Shown in pieces: positions 24,331 to 36,490 of a stretch of DNA of 64,000 nucleotides. This stretch comes from Paragyromitra xinjiangensis. Taxonomy: Eukaryota > Ascomycota > Pezizomycetes > Pezizales > Discinaceae. Position 1 is the stretch's first letter; each line of letters starts with the position of its first letter. The translations under genes were made by a program, and so were the position numbers. Under the pieces are notes generated by a model that saw nothing but the letters and a program-made list of their open reading frames with translations, ran no database searches and was not told the DNA's origin. The DNA is taken from contig JBCAMK010000006.1 of the NCBI GenBank assembly GCA_038503065.1, positions 124,001-188,000 on the forward strand, in the 5' to 3' direction.

Positions 24331-26222
24331 GGGCTTTTGAATTCACATAATAGTAGCTAGACTATCTCTGTATCTCCTTTACTATGAATTTATCTTGTGC
24401 GAGCAGTCGAACGTATTACCGGCTTATACCCCCGAACATCTGTATGTAGGCGAAATGAGTTTAGGAATAACTACTGTATTAGCCTCCGATTCGCTGCGAT
24501 CCTCTTTGCCAACAGGCGCTGGAAACTATTGGTAGAACCGAATCAACATGTTGTAAAGTCTTGAGAGTCAATGTTTGACCAGCCCCGATTTAGGCATGGG
24601 GGAACTATAGTCCTAGATTTAGTAGTTATAGCAGAATACTACTTTATCTAGAATATCACAATAATAGTCTACTGTTCCACCCATTCGAGTAAGCGCGAGT
24701 CAAAAAGCTCGGACCTTAGCACTTACCCGTTACAGCCATGTCCCAATCTGCTCCACTATTGTCTCACCACCCCACCTACTGTAACGGCTTCGCCGTTTAC
24801 CATGTGGGGGGTAAGAAGCGGCTTTAGGAGAAACCCGAATGGACCGTTCCGGAAAGCGAAATCGCAAAACCCAGCTGAGAAAACGAATTCGGACCGTTCA
24901 AGATCGGTTTAGGTAGAGTGGCTGAGACAATGTCCTAAATAGTCTAGCACATGTCTCAGGTGAAACAAATGGTAAGCCACAATTATTGGCAACCGTGTTG
25001 GCAACATGCAGGTCCGCTAACCGAGATATGCCAGGAGTGGATCGATCTGAGACATAATCCCCGCACTGTAGACTCACTGCGAAGTCTAGACCTCTATTCT
25101 CGCGGCAAGTCCCAGAGAAGTATTGTAAATAATCCACCCGTATAGCCTCCGCATTCAGAATGTGGCGTTACGCCGAGCTGAACACCAGCCTGACACTCCC
25201 GTTAGAGCTATCCACGAGCCTAGACATGCAGGGCAGCCCTATGGGGTAGAGTATTGGTTGCGGTTAAACCCTTGTGCTACATTACAATCGCAAGATACGG
25301 AGCGCCTATACACGCTGATTGCGGTGTTGCAGGTGAGGCATAGTGTTCCGTTTATTAAGCATATGTGGGCATTGGTTAATTAGTGCTAGCCACGCATCGT
25401 GAGGTTCTATGTGAAGTTGCTTATTTGATATCCTTTACCCGAGATGGTAACTCCACGGCTTCAGCGTGTTTGGTACCGTCGTAGCGCTCTGCACAAGGTC
25501 ATGGGTGCTCTGGAAATCGTAGGATTTGGGATAGACTAACAACTGTCGGATGAAAAAGAAACGAGCTGAAGAAATTCCAAAGCGTGGTACCCTACCCCCA
25601 GCCCCAATTTTAACTCTATAAACCCGATTTATTAAACGCCGTTATTATACTAGCTAATAGATCCTTGCTCTTTAGTTCATTGATAGCTACGAGACAATGC
25701 GGGAGACGCCATCCCGATAATAACCTCAACGACTAAGACAGCCTCTAGCTACATCGCATTAGCTTACCGCGTGGTTATGAACACGAGCAAGCTGAAAACG
25801 CAGCGGCAAGCAAGTATCGGGCTCAGCTGAAGGTTTTTAATAACATGAACGAAATCATATTCCAAATCAGGTAGCTATTCAATCGATTACAATAGAAATG
25901 ACGAAATACAGTGTTCGTCTTAAAACGAATAGTGGCTTAGTCTCGTTATCACGGATGGAAGTTTCGGATATGAGGAACTCCACATCACAAGTTCAGCTAC
26001 TTGAGACGTAGGTGGAGAAACCCGAATACCGTCTGTAGTTTCCACTCTCGCCTCGAGCGGTGTTAGGCTACTGGTTCGATCTGAGCTCGATCATGTTGGT
26101 GGGATACTGCGGGGCTAACTGTTGGCCTGTAGCTAAGAATAGCTAGTTAGCGGGCCGCCATAGATGTGTATCTTTGTGGTAGTATCAATCATTTGCCTTC
26201 CGTTATACCACAAAGTAAGAAT
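24331..26222. other. Gene-free stretch, 1.9 kb
   Basis: No gene is supported. Short frames on both strands lack motifs and splice signals. Confidence 0.4.
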
Positions 26223-26229
26223 TATAAAA
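26223..26229 (+). promoter_or_regulatory. TATA box of the 154-residue protein gene
   Basis: TATAAAA lies 115 bp upstream of the ATG at 26344, with a C-rich and CAACC/CAATC-rich leader between them, typical of a fungal promoter. Confidence 0.55.
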
Positions 26230-26343
26230 GCCTGCTTGAAACCCCGAGTTTCCTATCCTCCAACACACAACCCACCTCCACAATCAACTCTGCCTCAACA
26301 TTCATCTCAACCCTCACAAACAAACCTACTTCCCTCAATCAAA

Positions 26344-26854
26344 ATGAGCACCATCGATAGTAAGCACTCCCCCCATACCATTCTCCCACACTAACCCATC
26401 TCCAGTCGAAGACCTCAGCGAAGGCATGAAGACGCGGTTCGCCACGCTCCAATCCATCGACGCCTCCGCAGTCCCCTCGCAGTCCGAGCCCGAAATCAAC
26501 GCACTCTGGGACAGCTACTTCAAAGCGGACCTCGGCGAATTCGACTACGATCCCAACAACGGGCTCCAGAACGGGTTCCTCGTCAGCTTGGCTCTCAGCA
26601 CGTTGTTCAAACTCGTCGATAGCAAGAAGCTCGCGAAACTCGTGTACGATGAGTTGCCGCAGTCGGTTAAGGATCTGATTAAGCCGTTGGCGCAGACGGG
26701 GGGGAGTGTCGAGTCGAAGAAGAGGATTGGTGAGCTTATTAAGGATACGTTGAGGACCGTTTGTCTTAGGTATATTCCGGAGGGGGCGGTGCAGCTGGTT
26801 TTGTCGTATCTTATCCCGGTTATTGTGGATTTGGTCATCTTGATTGTTTATTGA
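26344..26854 (+). CDS. Hypothetical protein with hydrophobic C-terminal tail, 154 aa
   Basis: Exon 1 is only 16 nt (26344-26359). The intron at 26360-26405 (46 nt) has a GTAAGC donor, CACTAAC branch site and CCAG acceptor; exon 2 is 26406-26854. The phase-1 junction joins without a gap and puts MSTID in front of the longer frame. The protein is mixed in charge, with a probable amphipathic helical middle (KKLAKLVYDELPQSVKDLI). It ends in an uninterrupted hydrophobic stretch (QLVLSYLIPVIVDLVILIVY) right at the C terminus, as in tail-anchored membrane proteins. There is no N-terminal signal. No family is recognised. The TATA box, clean intron and GC-rich codons support a real gene. Confidence 0.75.
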
Positions 26855-26859
26855 TCGGG

Positions 26860-28076
26860 TGAGTTGTGTTTCTCCTGTAGATGCTTATTGTGGGGCTTGG
26901 AGTAACGTTGAAGCTAGATTCGGAGGAGTGTCGTTTCTGCGGTTGGGATGGTAAGGGGGCTGGATGTATCTTCGTTCGTTAGTCTTGGAGCATTTATTTA
27001 AATGAAATTACTATCTTCGGTTTTCTATGATTTTTCAGCGGGCTGGATATTTCTAGAATAAATGTAGTCTGTGACTTTCAGTTTTTCATTGATCTTTGGG
27101 GTGATAGCAATACACGAGAAACCTCCAATTACTTGATATCTCTACTCATCTTTAGCCCTCGATATTATTACTAGTTCTTCCGATGACCTAAACAGCTAAA
27201 CGTTCTCCGGTGACCTCATTATGGTATTTAGATTCTGTGATAGGAAGGGTAGAAAGCTTTTTTGGCGCTGGTGCGATGGGCTTTAGGGGGCCCTCCGGAC
27301 ATGATATGAATAGCTTGGGCTAGGGCCTGTGGTTCACGTCCGTTCGTTACCGTAGCTTGTCGTTTTGATAAATCCCTATTCTTGATTGGCTGTCAATGTC
27401 CTTGCCAGTTCTACCAATGCTCCCAATGTCGCTGTACGTGCTCCGGCAGTCTCGCCTGACAGCTAAGACCCACGATAGAAAAGCAGGGTGGAGGCTTTTA
27501 GGATTAGGTGATGGGTTTCAGGTAGTGTTCCGTCATCACCACCCTGGGCTGTGGGGGTTTAGTGCCTGATGTCGAACTTCGGGGTTCATGCCCATGTTAC
27601 CGTAGCCCGTTGTACTATGGCTACGGGAATGTTCGCGCGCTGATAAATTCCTCGTCCTGGTTTCATCCCCCTAATCGTGCGGGTTGACTTCTGCCGGGAA
27701 TAAAATAGAGTCGGGGTCCCATCGCTGTGAATTTTCTTTCATTCCGGGTAGGGGATCGTCTCGACGCCACTGCCACATGGTTGACACTGATGTTTATTAT
27801 GTCGTTATGTTGGTTAAGGTGGGAGATTAGTTCGTCTCTTGTCCAGCTTGCTGCGGATCGTAGGGTCTAGAGGAATTGAAAGCTCGGGACTAGTCCAAAG
27901 TCTAAGAAGGCTCTCGGGGGGTTTTTCTGCTCGACGGGCTGCCCCCCCTGAGGATACAAGTATATCTATGGGACTTCCCACAACTTAAGTACTAAACTAC
28001 GACCCCCGAGAATCCGGAGCGTCTTATTTTCTATAGCCTTATTGCCTCGCGAGTACAAAAAATTGCATATAACTTA
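26860..28076. other. Gene-free stretch
   Basis: No gene is supported. There is a faint direct similarity between about 27270-27390 and 27505-27660 (shared ttaccgtagc and gataaat), too weak to call. Confidence 0.35.
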
Positions 28077-28421
28077 GGGCGCGTTCGGGAAATGGCCAAA
28101 ACGGAGGTATTTTGGGGTAAAAACTCCGTTCTAAAAATCCTTTGAGTGTTCGACACACCTAGTGAAGGCAAAAGAAAACGCTGTTATACGGTCAAAACAC
28201 CGTTTCAAAAAAAAAGTAGCTAGTACCTACTTTTTTTCTACAAAACTCTGTTCCATCTACACCTTCCGGGCTACAACTGCAGCAAGAGGTGGGTGGCGCC
28301 GAACAACAAAAATTCTTCTGCTAGCGGCTAAAACTCTGTTTCAAATTTTCTCAGTTTTCCACTGGCAAACGGAGCTTTCACAAAACGCTGTTTCTAGTTC
28401 CCAGATTTCCCGAACGCACCC
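28077..28421. mobile_element. 345-bp MITE with inverted ends and internal motif array
   Basis: The ends GGGCGCGTTCGGGAAAT (28077-28093) and ATTTCCCGAACGCACCC (28405-28421) are inverted repeats with one mismatch, flanked by TTA on both sides (28074-28076 and 28422-28424), a likely target duplication. Inside, the motif AAAACnCYGTTYC recurs at least four times. No transposase is encoded. Confidence 0.8.
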
Positions 28422-28806
28422 TTACTAGTCAAACTGGGTATTAGTTACTTCCAAGTTCCACCGAAAACCCACAAGGATTCGGGACTTTTTATGCCCCCGG
28501 GTATGCGGGCAGTTGTATGTAACTTACTAGGAAAGCTACGCACCAACTACTCCCGGAAATGTTCCAAGGATTTAAGGCTCCGGGAGTGATCCGAGGGGGC
28601 CCTTCTGCGGGATAGGGTTTGCAGTTTATCGTTCAATACTGCTTCGGTTTGAATATGGGGTTTCAATGTGACAGCGTTCTTTATATGCGCGTCTAAACTG
28701 ATGTAAAGTAGGGATGTCACAATAATACAACATGCGACTGAGGTTGGAGGGAGGAAATTTTGACTTATAATCATGAGGTATCACTCGGAAGAATCGGTTA
28801 ACAATT

Positions 28807-29119
28807 TGTTGGATATTTACTTCCTTTCGTGCCGCTTCCGGCCTTTCTCTATTCATTTGGCTCTATTCTTTCTTCCACCTACGTAGGCTTCTATAGCATA
28901 CGTAGGCTTTCCTACTATTCAGGTTTCTTATTATTCCTTGCTGATTTGGGCTTCTTTGGCTGTTGATTATTCTGGCGGCTATTCAGTGTAATTGAGGCTG
29001 CTTTGAGCCTGGAGGCGCTGACCAGGAGGTATATGGTGGAAGGGCTCTGATTGGTTGATTACTTGTATATATACAGAGGCTTTCTGCCTCTTCTACGTTT
29101 CTTTCTTCTCTATCCAATA
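28807..29119 (+). mobile_element. Solo LTR-like sequence, copia type
   Basis: It begins TGTTGGATAT and ends TATCCAATA, approximate inverted ends of a copia LTR. A TATA-like tatatatacagaggc lies at about 29068. The phrases ttgggcttctttgg and tata.acagagg are shared with the LTR-like sequence at 37.7 kb. No internal domain is attached and no target duplication is clear. Confidence 0.4.
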
Positions 29120-30990
29120 TATCAAGCCTTCCACAGAAGCAACGAATATCTCACCTTATTACTTCACGATTTTTTTTGGATATGCTCTCTAATGGCTGAC
29201 GGTACACTGTAAGTAGCGTAGGGAAGCCGTAGGCTATGTAAGGCTTTTGAAGGGATGAAGTCTATATGTTGGGCTGTGCCGTAGTTGAGTATGCTCAATC
29301 AACGGAGTCCCCTATTCTCTATCCTGATCGTTGAAAATACCATTTGTGTTGGAAGTGAGCTTCCAAATTCTGGTTATAAATTCGGGCCTCTATTTCAGCG
29401 GGGAGTAAATCAATCGAGTACCCTCTGCCTACCAATCATAATTTTCAGCGATGTTGATTAACTGATGGATTCGCCGATCAATTCATTAAGACATCCAACC
29501 ACCGAGAAGAAGCCGCAAACCGTGATATGAACTTTTTATTTCTGTGAGTAACGAAGGCTATACTATCCAGCTGGCTTAGTATTGACTAAACGGGTACTGA
29601 GGCTGTGAACTTGGGGCGAAGCGCGAGGGGCGAAATATTCTGTATTTAGAGGGATAGGTTTGTACATATGTCTGGATTTAGTTGATCTTGGTAGAGGGAA
29701 ACTCAAGTACTAAGATGAGAGCACCGGAGCACACGAGCTCTCGGGGACCCTCGTACGATATGTGGATAGAGGCACAGTTCCAGCTCTCCAAAAATAAACA
29801 ATTAGCCTCGTTTCTACGTCTATTATTTTCGGCAATTACTTTCGGAAACACGGTGACTCGGGCGAGATCAATAGGGGCTCTAACGAGAGAGATATCGATC
29901 GAGGGTATAGGAATCTGGAAGTCGGGATAAACTAGGGTAGGGTTTGCACGGTAGATAAATCTTTAACTAATCGATGAGGCAACCAACGGACCATCTACTA
30001 GACGCTTCCAATCTTTACAAGAGTGGCTCGGGCTGATATCGGCATAAGTGACATTACCCTGAAGCAGGAAGCTCACTTACATCTCAGACATCTATTCTTT
30101 CTGTATCAGCTTGAGTCAAGTTCTAATCACTTTAATGGGGAAAGTAAACTTTGGCGGATAACCGCCGAATTATCTAGGGTGGCTGCTAAGTTAATTGATT
30201 ACCTTGATAGCTTCATCGGCGTAGGTCTGACTATTTGCCTGTAAATAACTCACTTTTCTATATCTCCCGTTATGCCTATGGGAACCCTACGCAGCTGTGA
30301 GAATGCCTTGTAATTCGTTTGAGCCACCCGCGCAGCGCCTGAGCGTGTTAAAGTAAGAGTGTTTGAAAGTATAAATTGGCTAATAGCTATGGCCGCTCTA
30401 TCGTAGAGGGCAAGCTGTAACATGTCATAGTGGTGATGTCGCTGGTGTGCAAGAAACATATACATGGAGTGCCCACACAAGATATATGTAGCTTCGCGGT
30501 CGCCATTCAGTCTTGATCACTATCTCACACCCATAGCAGCGGTCAAAAACCCCCCGGCGAAGGTGGTTCGATTTCCAAAGTATGCCAAGCTCAGTCCACT
30601 CGTCCTCTACCATAAAAACCGGAAAACGGGGGGGTGACTTTGTGTGGTGGGGAAGTCTAGGCACGATCCGGTAGCGAGAAAAGCCACAAACGCCATGTTT
30701 TGCGGTTCTTATGGTGGAGGACAAGTAGATCCTGGAGTATTTGGAAACTGTGGTGGAGCCAGCCACTCCCTAACTTTATCGTAGGTGTCACATGTGATGG
30801 CTAATGCTCAAGCCTATGCTTAAACTCTAAAAAAACAGTTTGATCAAATTCGGCCTGTGGATACTGTTAATTGTGCACAGGGGATGTGATGAATATTTAG
30901 ATTATAAACCTTTGAATTCGAGAAGTACTCTCACATTCCGTGAGTTGGCTATGTGTGCTATCAGAAAATAAATAAATAAGAAATTGGTCG
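29120..30990. other. Gene-free stretch containing an LTR fragment
   Basis: At 29347-29395, tgttggaagtgagcttcc matches the start of the LTR at 37728 (16 of 18 bases), a likely truncated LTR. The rest holds only short unsupported frames. Confidence 0.35.
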
Positions 30991-31000
30991 AGAAAAAAAA

Positions 31001-31122
31001 ATTGAGGTGGGTGTCCCCCACGGGATCTGAACTCCCCCCGCTTCTAGGCAAACAGCTTACTCCCTCTGGAGGACGGCTTCGAAGCGGGGCGCGGCCAACT
31101 GCGCTAGGGAGGGACATTTGTT
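31001..31122 (-). repeat. tRNA-related core repeat, copy 1
   Basis: On the minus strand the 122-bp unit carries an A box (TAGCGCAGTTGG) and a B-box-like GTTCAGATCC. It can pair TGTCCCT with GGGGACA as an acceptor-like stem and CCCCGCTTC with GAAGCGGGG as a long anticodon-like stem, and it ends in a T run (plus-strand A9) fit for pol III termination. It is identical to copy 4 and differs from copies 2 and 3 at one base. It could be a SINE head or a genuine intron-bearing tRNA-like gene. Confidence 0.8.
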
Positions 31123-31178
31123 ATCCCCCCGCAACCTGTCTTAAACGTGTCGTTTGCACTTCCCCATATCTGATTACT

Positions 31179-31212
31179 GATTGATTGATTGATTGGATTG
31201 ATCGATTGATAA
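31179..31212. repeat. Short GATT microsatellite
   Basis: gattgattgattggattgatcgattgat lies on the right side of core copy 1. The same kind of GATT run sits at 47127-47152 next to copy 3, so it belongs to the larger repeat. Confidence 0.7.
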
Positions 31213-33190
31213 ACGATACACGCATCCAACCGTTTAGGTTATGGCGACAAACAAATAGCAAGCAATAAAAACGCGAACTTGAACACACCCTAATCACTGT
31301 CATCCCTATACACACCCCACGGAACTTCCATTTCTTCATCCTGTCTCCTCATTTTCATCCCTATTTGTCAACCTTATATCTCGTTCAGCGATAAACAACG
31401 ACTTTATCATCCCTTTCTTCCCCATCTACACCCCGCTCCACAAATACCTTTCCGCACTTATCTACCCTCTAATATCATGATTCAGCCGTAAGATTCAGGT
31501 ATCCATATTGTCCTTCCACTCTTTCCAGTCCACCAGCCACATTATTACTATCCGTCCTTCTCTTTCTCTCTCCCCATCACTTGTCTCCACCTCTTCTGAC
31601 ACACTCTTCTATGGAAAATCGTTCTGGTGTTATCTCTACAACGTAGCTAACTTTCACACTCCGCCAATAGGCCTACCAGTCAGCCACGATAAACTATAAT
31701 CCAATTGGGAATCCTCCTCAAGACCTAAAAACGGCTACCGACACCCGTACTCGAGACAGGAAGGTGGAACTGCAATTTCCGTTCCGCCTACCCTGGAGAG
31801 AAATTGTGGGTTAGGACGAGTACATACGGCTTAGATCTCATATGACCCATGCGGTGCTCTTAGAAGTGCTGTCATAAATTAGCGAGATTCAATCGCTGAT
31901 CACATGAAGGGTTCAAGTACTGACTTGCAATCTTGAAATATCGCTCGTACTCGTGTGGCGGAACGTAGTTGGAAATACTAGCTTCTCTCGGCCAAGATAT
32001 ACGAGGGGTAAAACATCAAGAACGCTATCAAGACTCTGGGAAGTGAGATAGTGCCAACACTCCTACTCTTCCTCATCATGTGGTACTCCCACTGAATTAT
32101 ACCAAACTGGCCGTCCTCGGGGCTTCATTAAAACCTTTATGGCTACTGATCTTAATAACGAAAACAGTATGCACCAGAATCGCCTACAAGTCTCCCGCTT
32201 CTTCTGTATCTCGTTTACCGGTTTACTTCGCTAAATCTTTCGACATTTCGACGTTCAGTCTCTCAACGCTTCGTTCTCAGTGATAGCATTTGTGGGATTC
32301 GGATTCCTCGAACTCTGTTCTTGTGTAAATAGCTTTACGGAACAAGCGTTTAGTGAACTCGCTAGTAAGTACTGGCGCGTATTGATGCTCACAACTTTCA
32401 GCGCCACTTATTCTCAATAGACTCTCAGTTCTTCTGCGGAGCTTTTCAACATCAAAGCAATACATGGGCAATACATAAGCAATAGCGCACGCCCTTTGGT
32501 GCGCACAGGCCCTAGAGACCAAACATCTCAGGGCAAACTCGCCTCCGGCGCGAGCTCAGGCTTCAGCGCAATCTCTTCCGGTGCCGCAGCGTTCTCCAGG
32601 GTGTTCTCGACGTTGGGCACCGCATTGCTCTCTGAGATGTCATGATTCCCATTAACTTCTGGGATATTCTTCGCTTCCGGCGCCGCAGTACTCTCAGGAA
32701 TAATGGCACCTCTCGTGCGTTCTGGATACGGCACAAGCACACAGGCTCTAACACTTTCACAAGTCCCTGAAAAATAGCACACGCGGCGCATTTTTAGCGG
32801 CATTGCTGCAACAGTAGTAAAAGTGGTAACGATGACGCCGGTGATGATGATGAGGGCGGCGGCAGCGGCGATAATGGCGCGGTAGCGAGTCGTGGAGTAG
32901 AGTAGCCGTAATACTCATGCTATGGCATGAAGCACTCGGACAGTGCTTTGTCTTTGGCTTTTCATTCAATTTGCCTTGGAATTCGTCAGAGGGCTCGGAA
33001 CGGATCATGATGTGGCTTTTTCAGTTTGTTGAATCATGACCTTGGGTTTCTTTGAGTCAATCGATATATTTTCTGTAGTGCCGTCTCCATATCTATTGAG
33101 TGAGTGATTGAACAACTCATCGAATACCAATTTTCTGTATTTATCCACCTATAAAATACGTGATAGAAACTGGAGGTTGCCCGGCTTTAT
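31213..33190. other. Mostly non-coding; possible decayed membrane-protein fragment
   Basis: Sequence at about 31260-31375 is shared with 47180-47275 next to core copy 3. On the minus strand, 33008-32528 holds an ATG frame (MIRSEPSDEFQGKLNEKPK) followed in another frame by a hydrophobic segment (AIIAAAAALIIITGVIV) and a Pro/Glu/Ala-rich tail ending at 32528. I found no intron that joins the two, so a broken gene is likelier than an intact one. Confidence 0.35.
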
Positions 33191-33197
33191 GATAGTA

Positions 33198-33545
33198 AAA
33201 CTGATCAATCTTATCAGTACACCATAGAAGGCTACAGATGAGTGAAGACTCTTTCTAACACTGTGTTACCATCAGCCATGGTAGCCTAGCGGCTACTGTG
33301 TCGCCCAGAGGGGCCGGGGGAACGCAGGTTCGATTCCCTCCCAGGGTAGAGAAATCTTCACGCACTGGGTTAAGGTCAACAGAGGAACCTGTCTGTGACC
33401 TTTTTGCTTCTTTTTAATGTGCCATTTATCGTAAAATAGCCGGAGGATCGGGAGGCAGGAAACTTGAATTTGTCTGCACAAACTGGGTTAAGTCTCTCAG
33501 GGAAGCCTGATTGCGATTTTCCGCCTTAATTGTTTTAAGGCGAAC
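33198..33545 (+). mobile_element. SINE-like element family B, copy 1
   Basis: A tRNA-like head at 33270 contains an A box (TAGCCTAGCGG) and a perfect B box (GGTTCGATTCC), about 34 bases apart. A tail unit (cactgggttaaggtcaac...gtgacctttttgcttc) ends at about 33414, and a second related tail follows at 33480-33530. The conserved 145 bp is about 94% identical to the copy at 40564; a weaker match (aactgatcaat.ttatc) extends 70 bp upstream. Confidence 0.75.
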
Positions 33546-36345
33546 ATGTAGAGTAGCACACATGCAGAGCAGTGTGATCTCAAACGACACGTGATTCAGA
33601 ATGGCTCAAGGAAATCTTTTGTTCGCCCTCGACTCCCTCTTAGCCTTCTGTAGTTTCTAAGTCAACGAGGTCGTCAATCGCAGCAGTCATCCATCATAGC
33701 CATTATCCAATCTATCACAATCCTGTTTCATCACTGAAAGACCTCTTGGCTGTTGGAAAGCGAGCCGGGGGGAAAGGAAGGCAAACTAGTGCCAGTGTAT
33801 GACGAGTGTCACTTCCGGATCTCCCTGAGCGCGCACCACAGCACTGCAGGAAAAAATTGGGTACATATATTCAATGTATATTTTAGATTTTTTCAAGCCG
33901 GGATTTTAGGGGCTCTGTCTTTAAACCAGGTGATTTAAGGTAGTCTCGTGCCCGCCCAGATTTATTTTCAATATTTGGTGCTTCAAATCTGGATTCTCCT
34001 TCCGGGAAAAACCGCGCCAAATCTACAAAGTAAATAGCGCTTTTCCCGAGAGGCCTGGAATTGAGATTAGATTTAAGCTGTTTTAAAGTGAGAGTTACGA
34101 AAAATTAAATCAAAATCTTGGGGGTGGTTGCAGCGCCCCTAGGTTTAGGATTCCCCAGGACCCTAAAGTAGTTACATCACACCCACGTTCACCACCATCA
34201 CTTCAGCTATTCAGACCCTCTGTGCTAGTCCATAACTAGAAACGAAACCCAACAGGCATACCTCCACACTGTATCACGTCTCCCAGGACCGTCCCCAGGC
34301 CCGCTACTCTGTTTCCCGAATACTAAGTAAGTCATACAGTCCTGTATTCGCGAGCTCACTATCGCTTTTCAATGGTTCATTCTCGCGATGAATCCTCAGG
34401 TACCTGCCTCCTCAAAACTTTCCCATAGTCGCACTCTGCCGTCCCTCATATCCAGTGGCATGGAAAACCTGATGTCCGGAGCCGAAAATGGGCTAACCAT
34501 AACCTTGCTAACAAATTACTCGAAGACGTTTTACGGGTGCACTCCTTGGGCTGGGGAACTAGCATTACCATACCTTATACGAACTTGCTTACTAGGTATC
34601 ACCTCTATGCGACCCCCGACAAACCTCAAGATTTCTCTGATCTGCTGCTGGGTAGGTGTTAGTCGGGCATCATAGACATGATTCTTAGCGGGGGGATTTC
34701 GATTTCTAGCCGTAGATGGCTGTAAGGGGCTAGTGTAACGATATGAGTGAACAAGCAATACTCCTCTCCGGTTGTATGCAGGGGGGAGGTTGTTATTAGC
34801 TTCATCCTCGTGAGGAGTCGCAGGCTGGGTAGGTACTGCTATTTAATCCTTATCGGAGTATTCTGCAGTCATTTTTTCCGTTAATATGGGAGGGGGGAGG
34901 GGTATTCATGCCATCACAATAATGGCGTCGGGCAGGATAAGAACCGGCGGACGAGGGCCGTCACTCACGGTAGTTCGTGCAGCGTACACCGTTCTCATCG
35001 TGTGATAGTATTGAGAGGGTTTTATGAGGCGCTGGTGACGACTTCATCGGAGCATCACGAAACCAAGATCTCAGCTGCTGGGAGTAGAAATTTTGTGTTA
35101 TGGGATGGGGAGACCATGACCTTTTTCGTCGTCGTGGCTTGAATAATATGGGGTGGGTAGGGTTTGTTTATGCGGGGCTTCTGCCCGTTGTTCGAGCAAA
35201 AGAATGGGCTTCAGATGACAGTATCAGAGGAGGTGGGTTCACGAGTGTTGGCTGGCTTTTCGTGACGGTTAATGATTATAAGGCGACGTTTCGATAAGCT
35301 CATATGCATCTGCCGTAGAGACAGATTGGAAACATAACCAGAGCAGTGGGTGAATGAGATTTTCACTGCTAGTCCGCATACGAGCGGCCGGAATGTAAGC
35401 CAAATACTGTTTGGCGCGCTGGCTGGTAACGGGGCCAGCCTACATGATGCAGGAAGGCGGGGTCCAGAAAATCGATTGGTAAAGTAGTAAATTCTCAGAT
35501 AATAGGTAAAAATTGCAAATACAAGTAAAGATCGACAGAAGAAAAAGAGCGCGAGAGACAAAGAGAGAGGCCAAGAGAGAGAAGACTAGAGACAAAAGCT
35601 ATGACTGCCAGGTTGCAGGTAACCTGGCTTTGCTGCAGCTAGTTGTGAGAAAATCCATATCTCGATGGTTTCTTGCAGGGTGTTACCCACCCTTTGGTTA
35701 GTGCTTGCCATGCTGGAATTCTCTTCTGTACTCTCATACAAATGACCCGCCGTAATCAGTAAGAATGCGGCTGAAAGTACTAATACTAACATTGATTTTA
35801 GATTTGGCAATCAACTCCCTAAGTATTTTTCGGCAGTGTGTAGCATTGCGTAACGCAAGACTGATGAGATTTCACTTCCGTGCATCTAATACAACTTGAT
35901 TGTTGCCTTTTACGCAATTAGAAGAGGGCTGGAGGTTTTCATCAGCGCATAGATCGTGAGAGGTATTGCCTTTTGCGCAACAGGATTTTTAGAGTGTGAT
36001 AATATTTGAACAGGTAGACATCAGGACATTTGTGAGAGAAGAAATTGTTCTTAAAGACATACAATGAGCACCAGTGAGAGACGAATGGCCAACAATTTGA
36101 CCCCGCTTGCCCAAAGATGTAGTATGGCTTCAAGTTCTCGTTTGTGCAAGCATAGAAATGAGTGATCTATCTTGTGTTGTAAGTAACGGCGTTCTTGCTC
36201 CTGATAACCCCTTATTTATACTCTATTTACGACTTTTATTCTTAAATTTTACCTTCGTGAACTTGAGCTTCTCGTTCCCTCCAAAACCGCTCCTGTACCT
36301 GACAGATTAACATCATCAATGCCACTAGACCTCACTTGAAATTTT
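33546..36345. other. Gene-free stretch, 2.8 kb
   Basis: No gene is supported. Plus-strand frames at 34388-34675 and elsewhere have no motif or splice context. Confidence 0.35.
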
Positions 36346-36490
36346 CCCAAAACCTTCGTCTCCCAGGATTACCACCATCAACACTCCTGGACAACTGCTG
36401 CAAAATTCTAATCTGCGCTCAAAATTAACCCAGTATCTACACCTCCCAGGGTTACTACCGGCAATACCACCAGACACCGCTTACAAAACC
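36346..36490. repeat. Imperfect short direct repeats
   Basis: ctcccaggattaccaccatc (36360) recurs as ctcccagggttactaccggc (36446). A weaker third copy may lie just upstream at about 36304. The function is unknown. Confidence 0.45.

Noticed and set aside
28162..28428. 88-codon plus-strand ATG frame
   Set aside because: It lies wholly inside the MITE and reads its internal repeats and inverted end.
33270..33345. Functional tRNA gene at the family B head
   Set aside because: The A and B boxes are good, but the stems do not fold convincingly, and the second copy shares the same long non-tRNA tail.
34388..34675. 95-codon plus-strand ATG frame
   Set aside because: No motif, promoter or splice context; the composition is like its surroundings.
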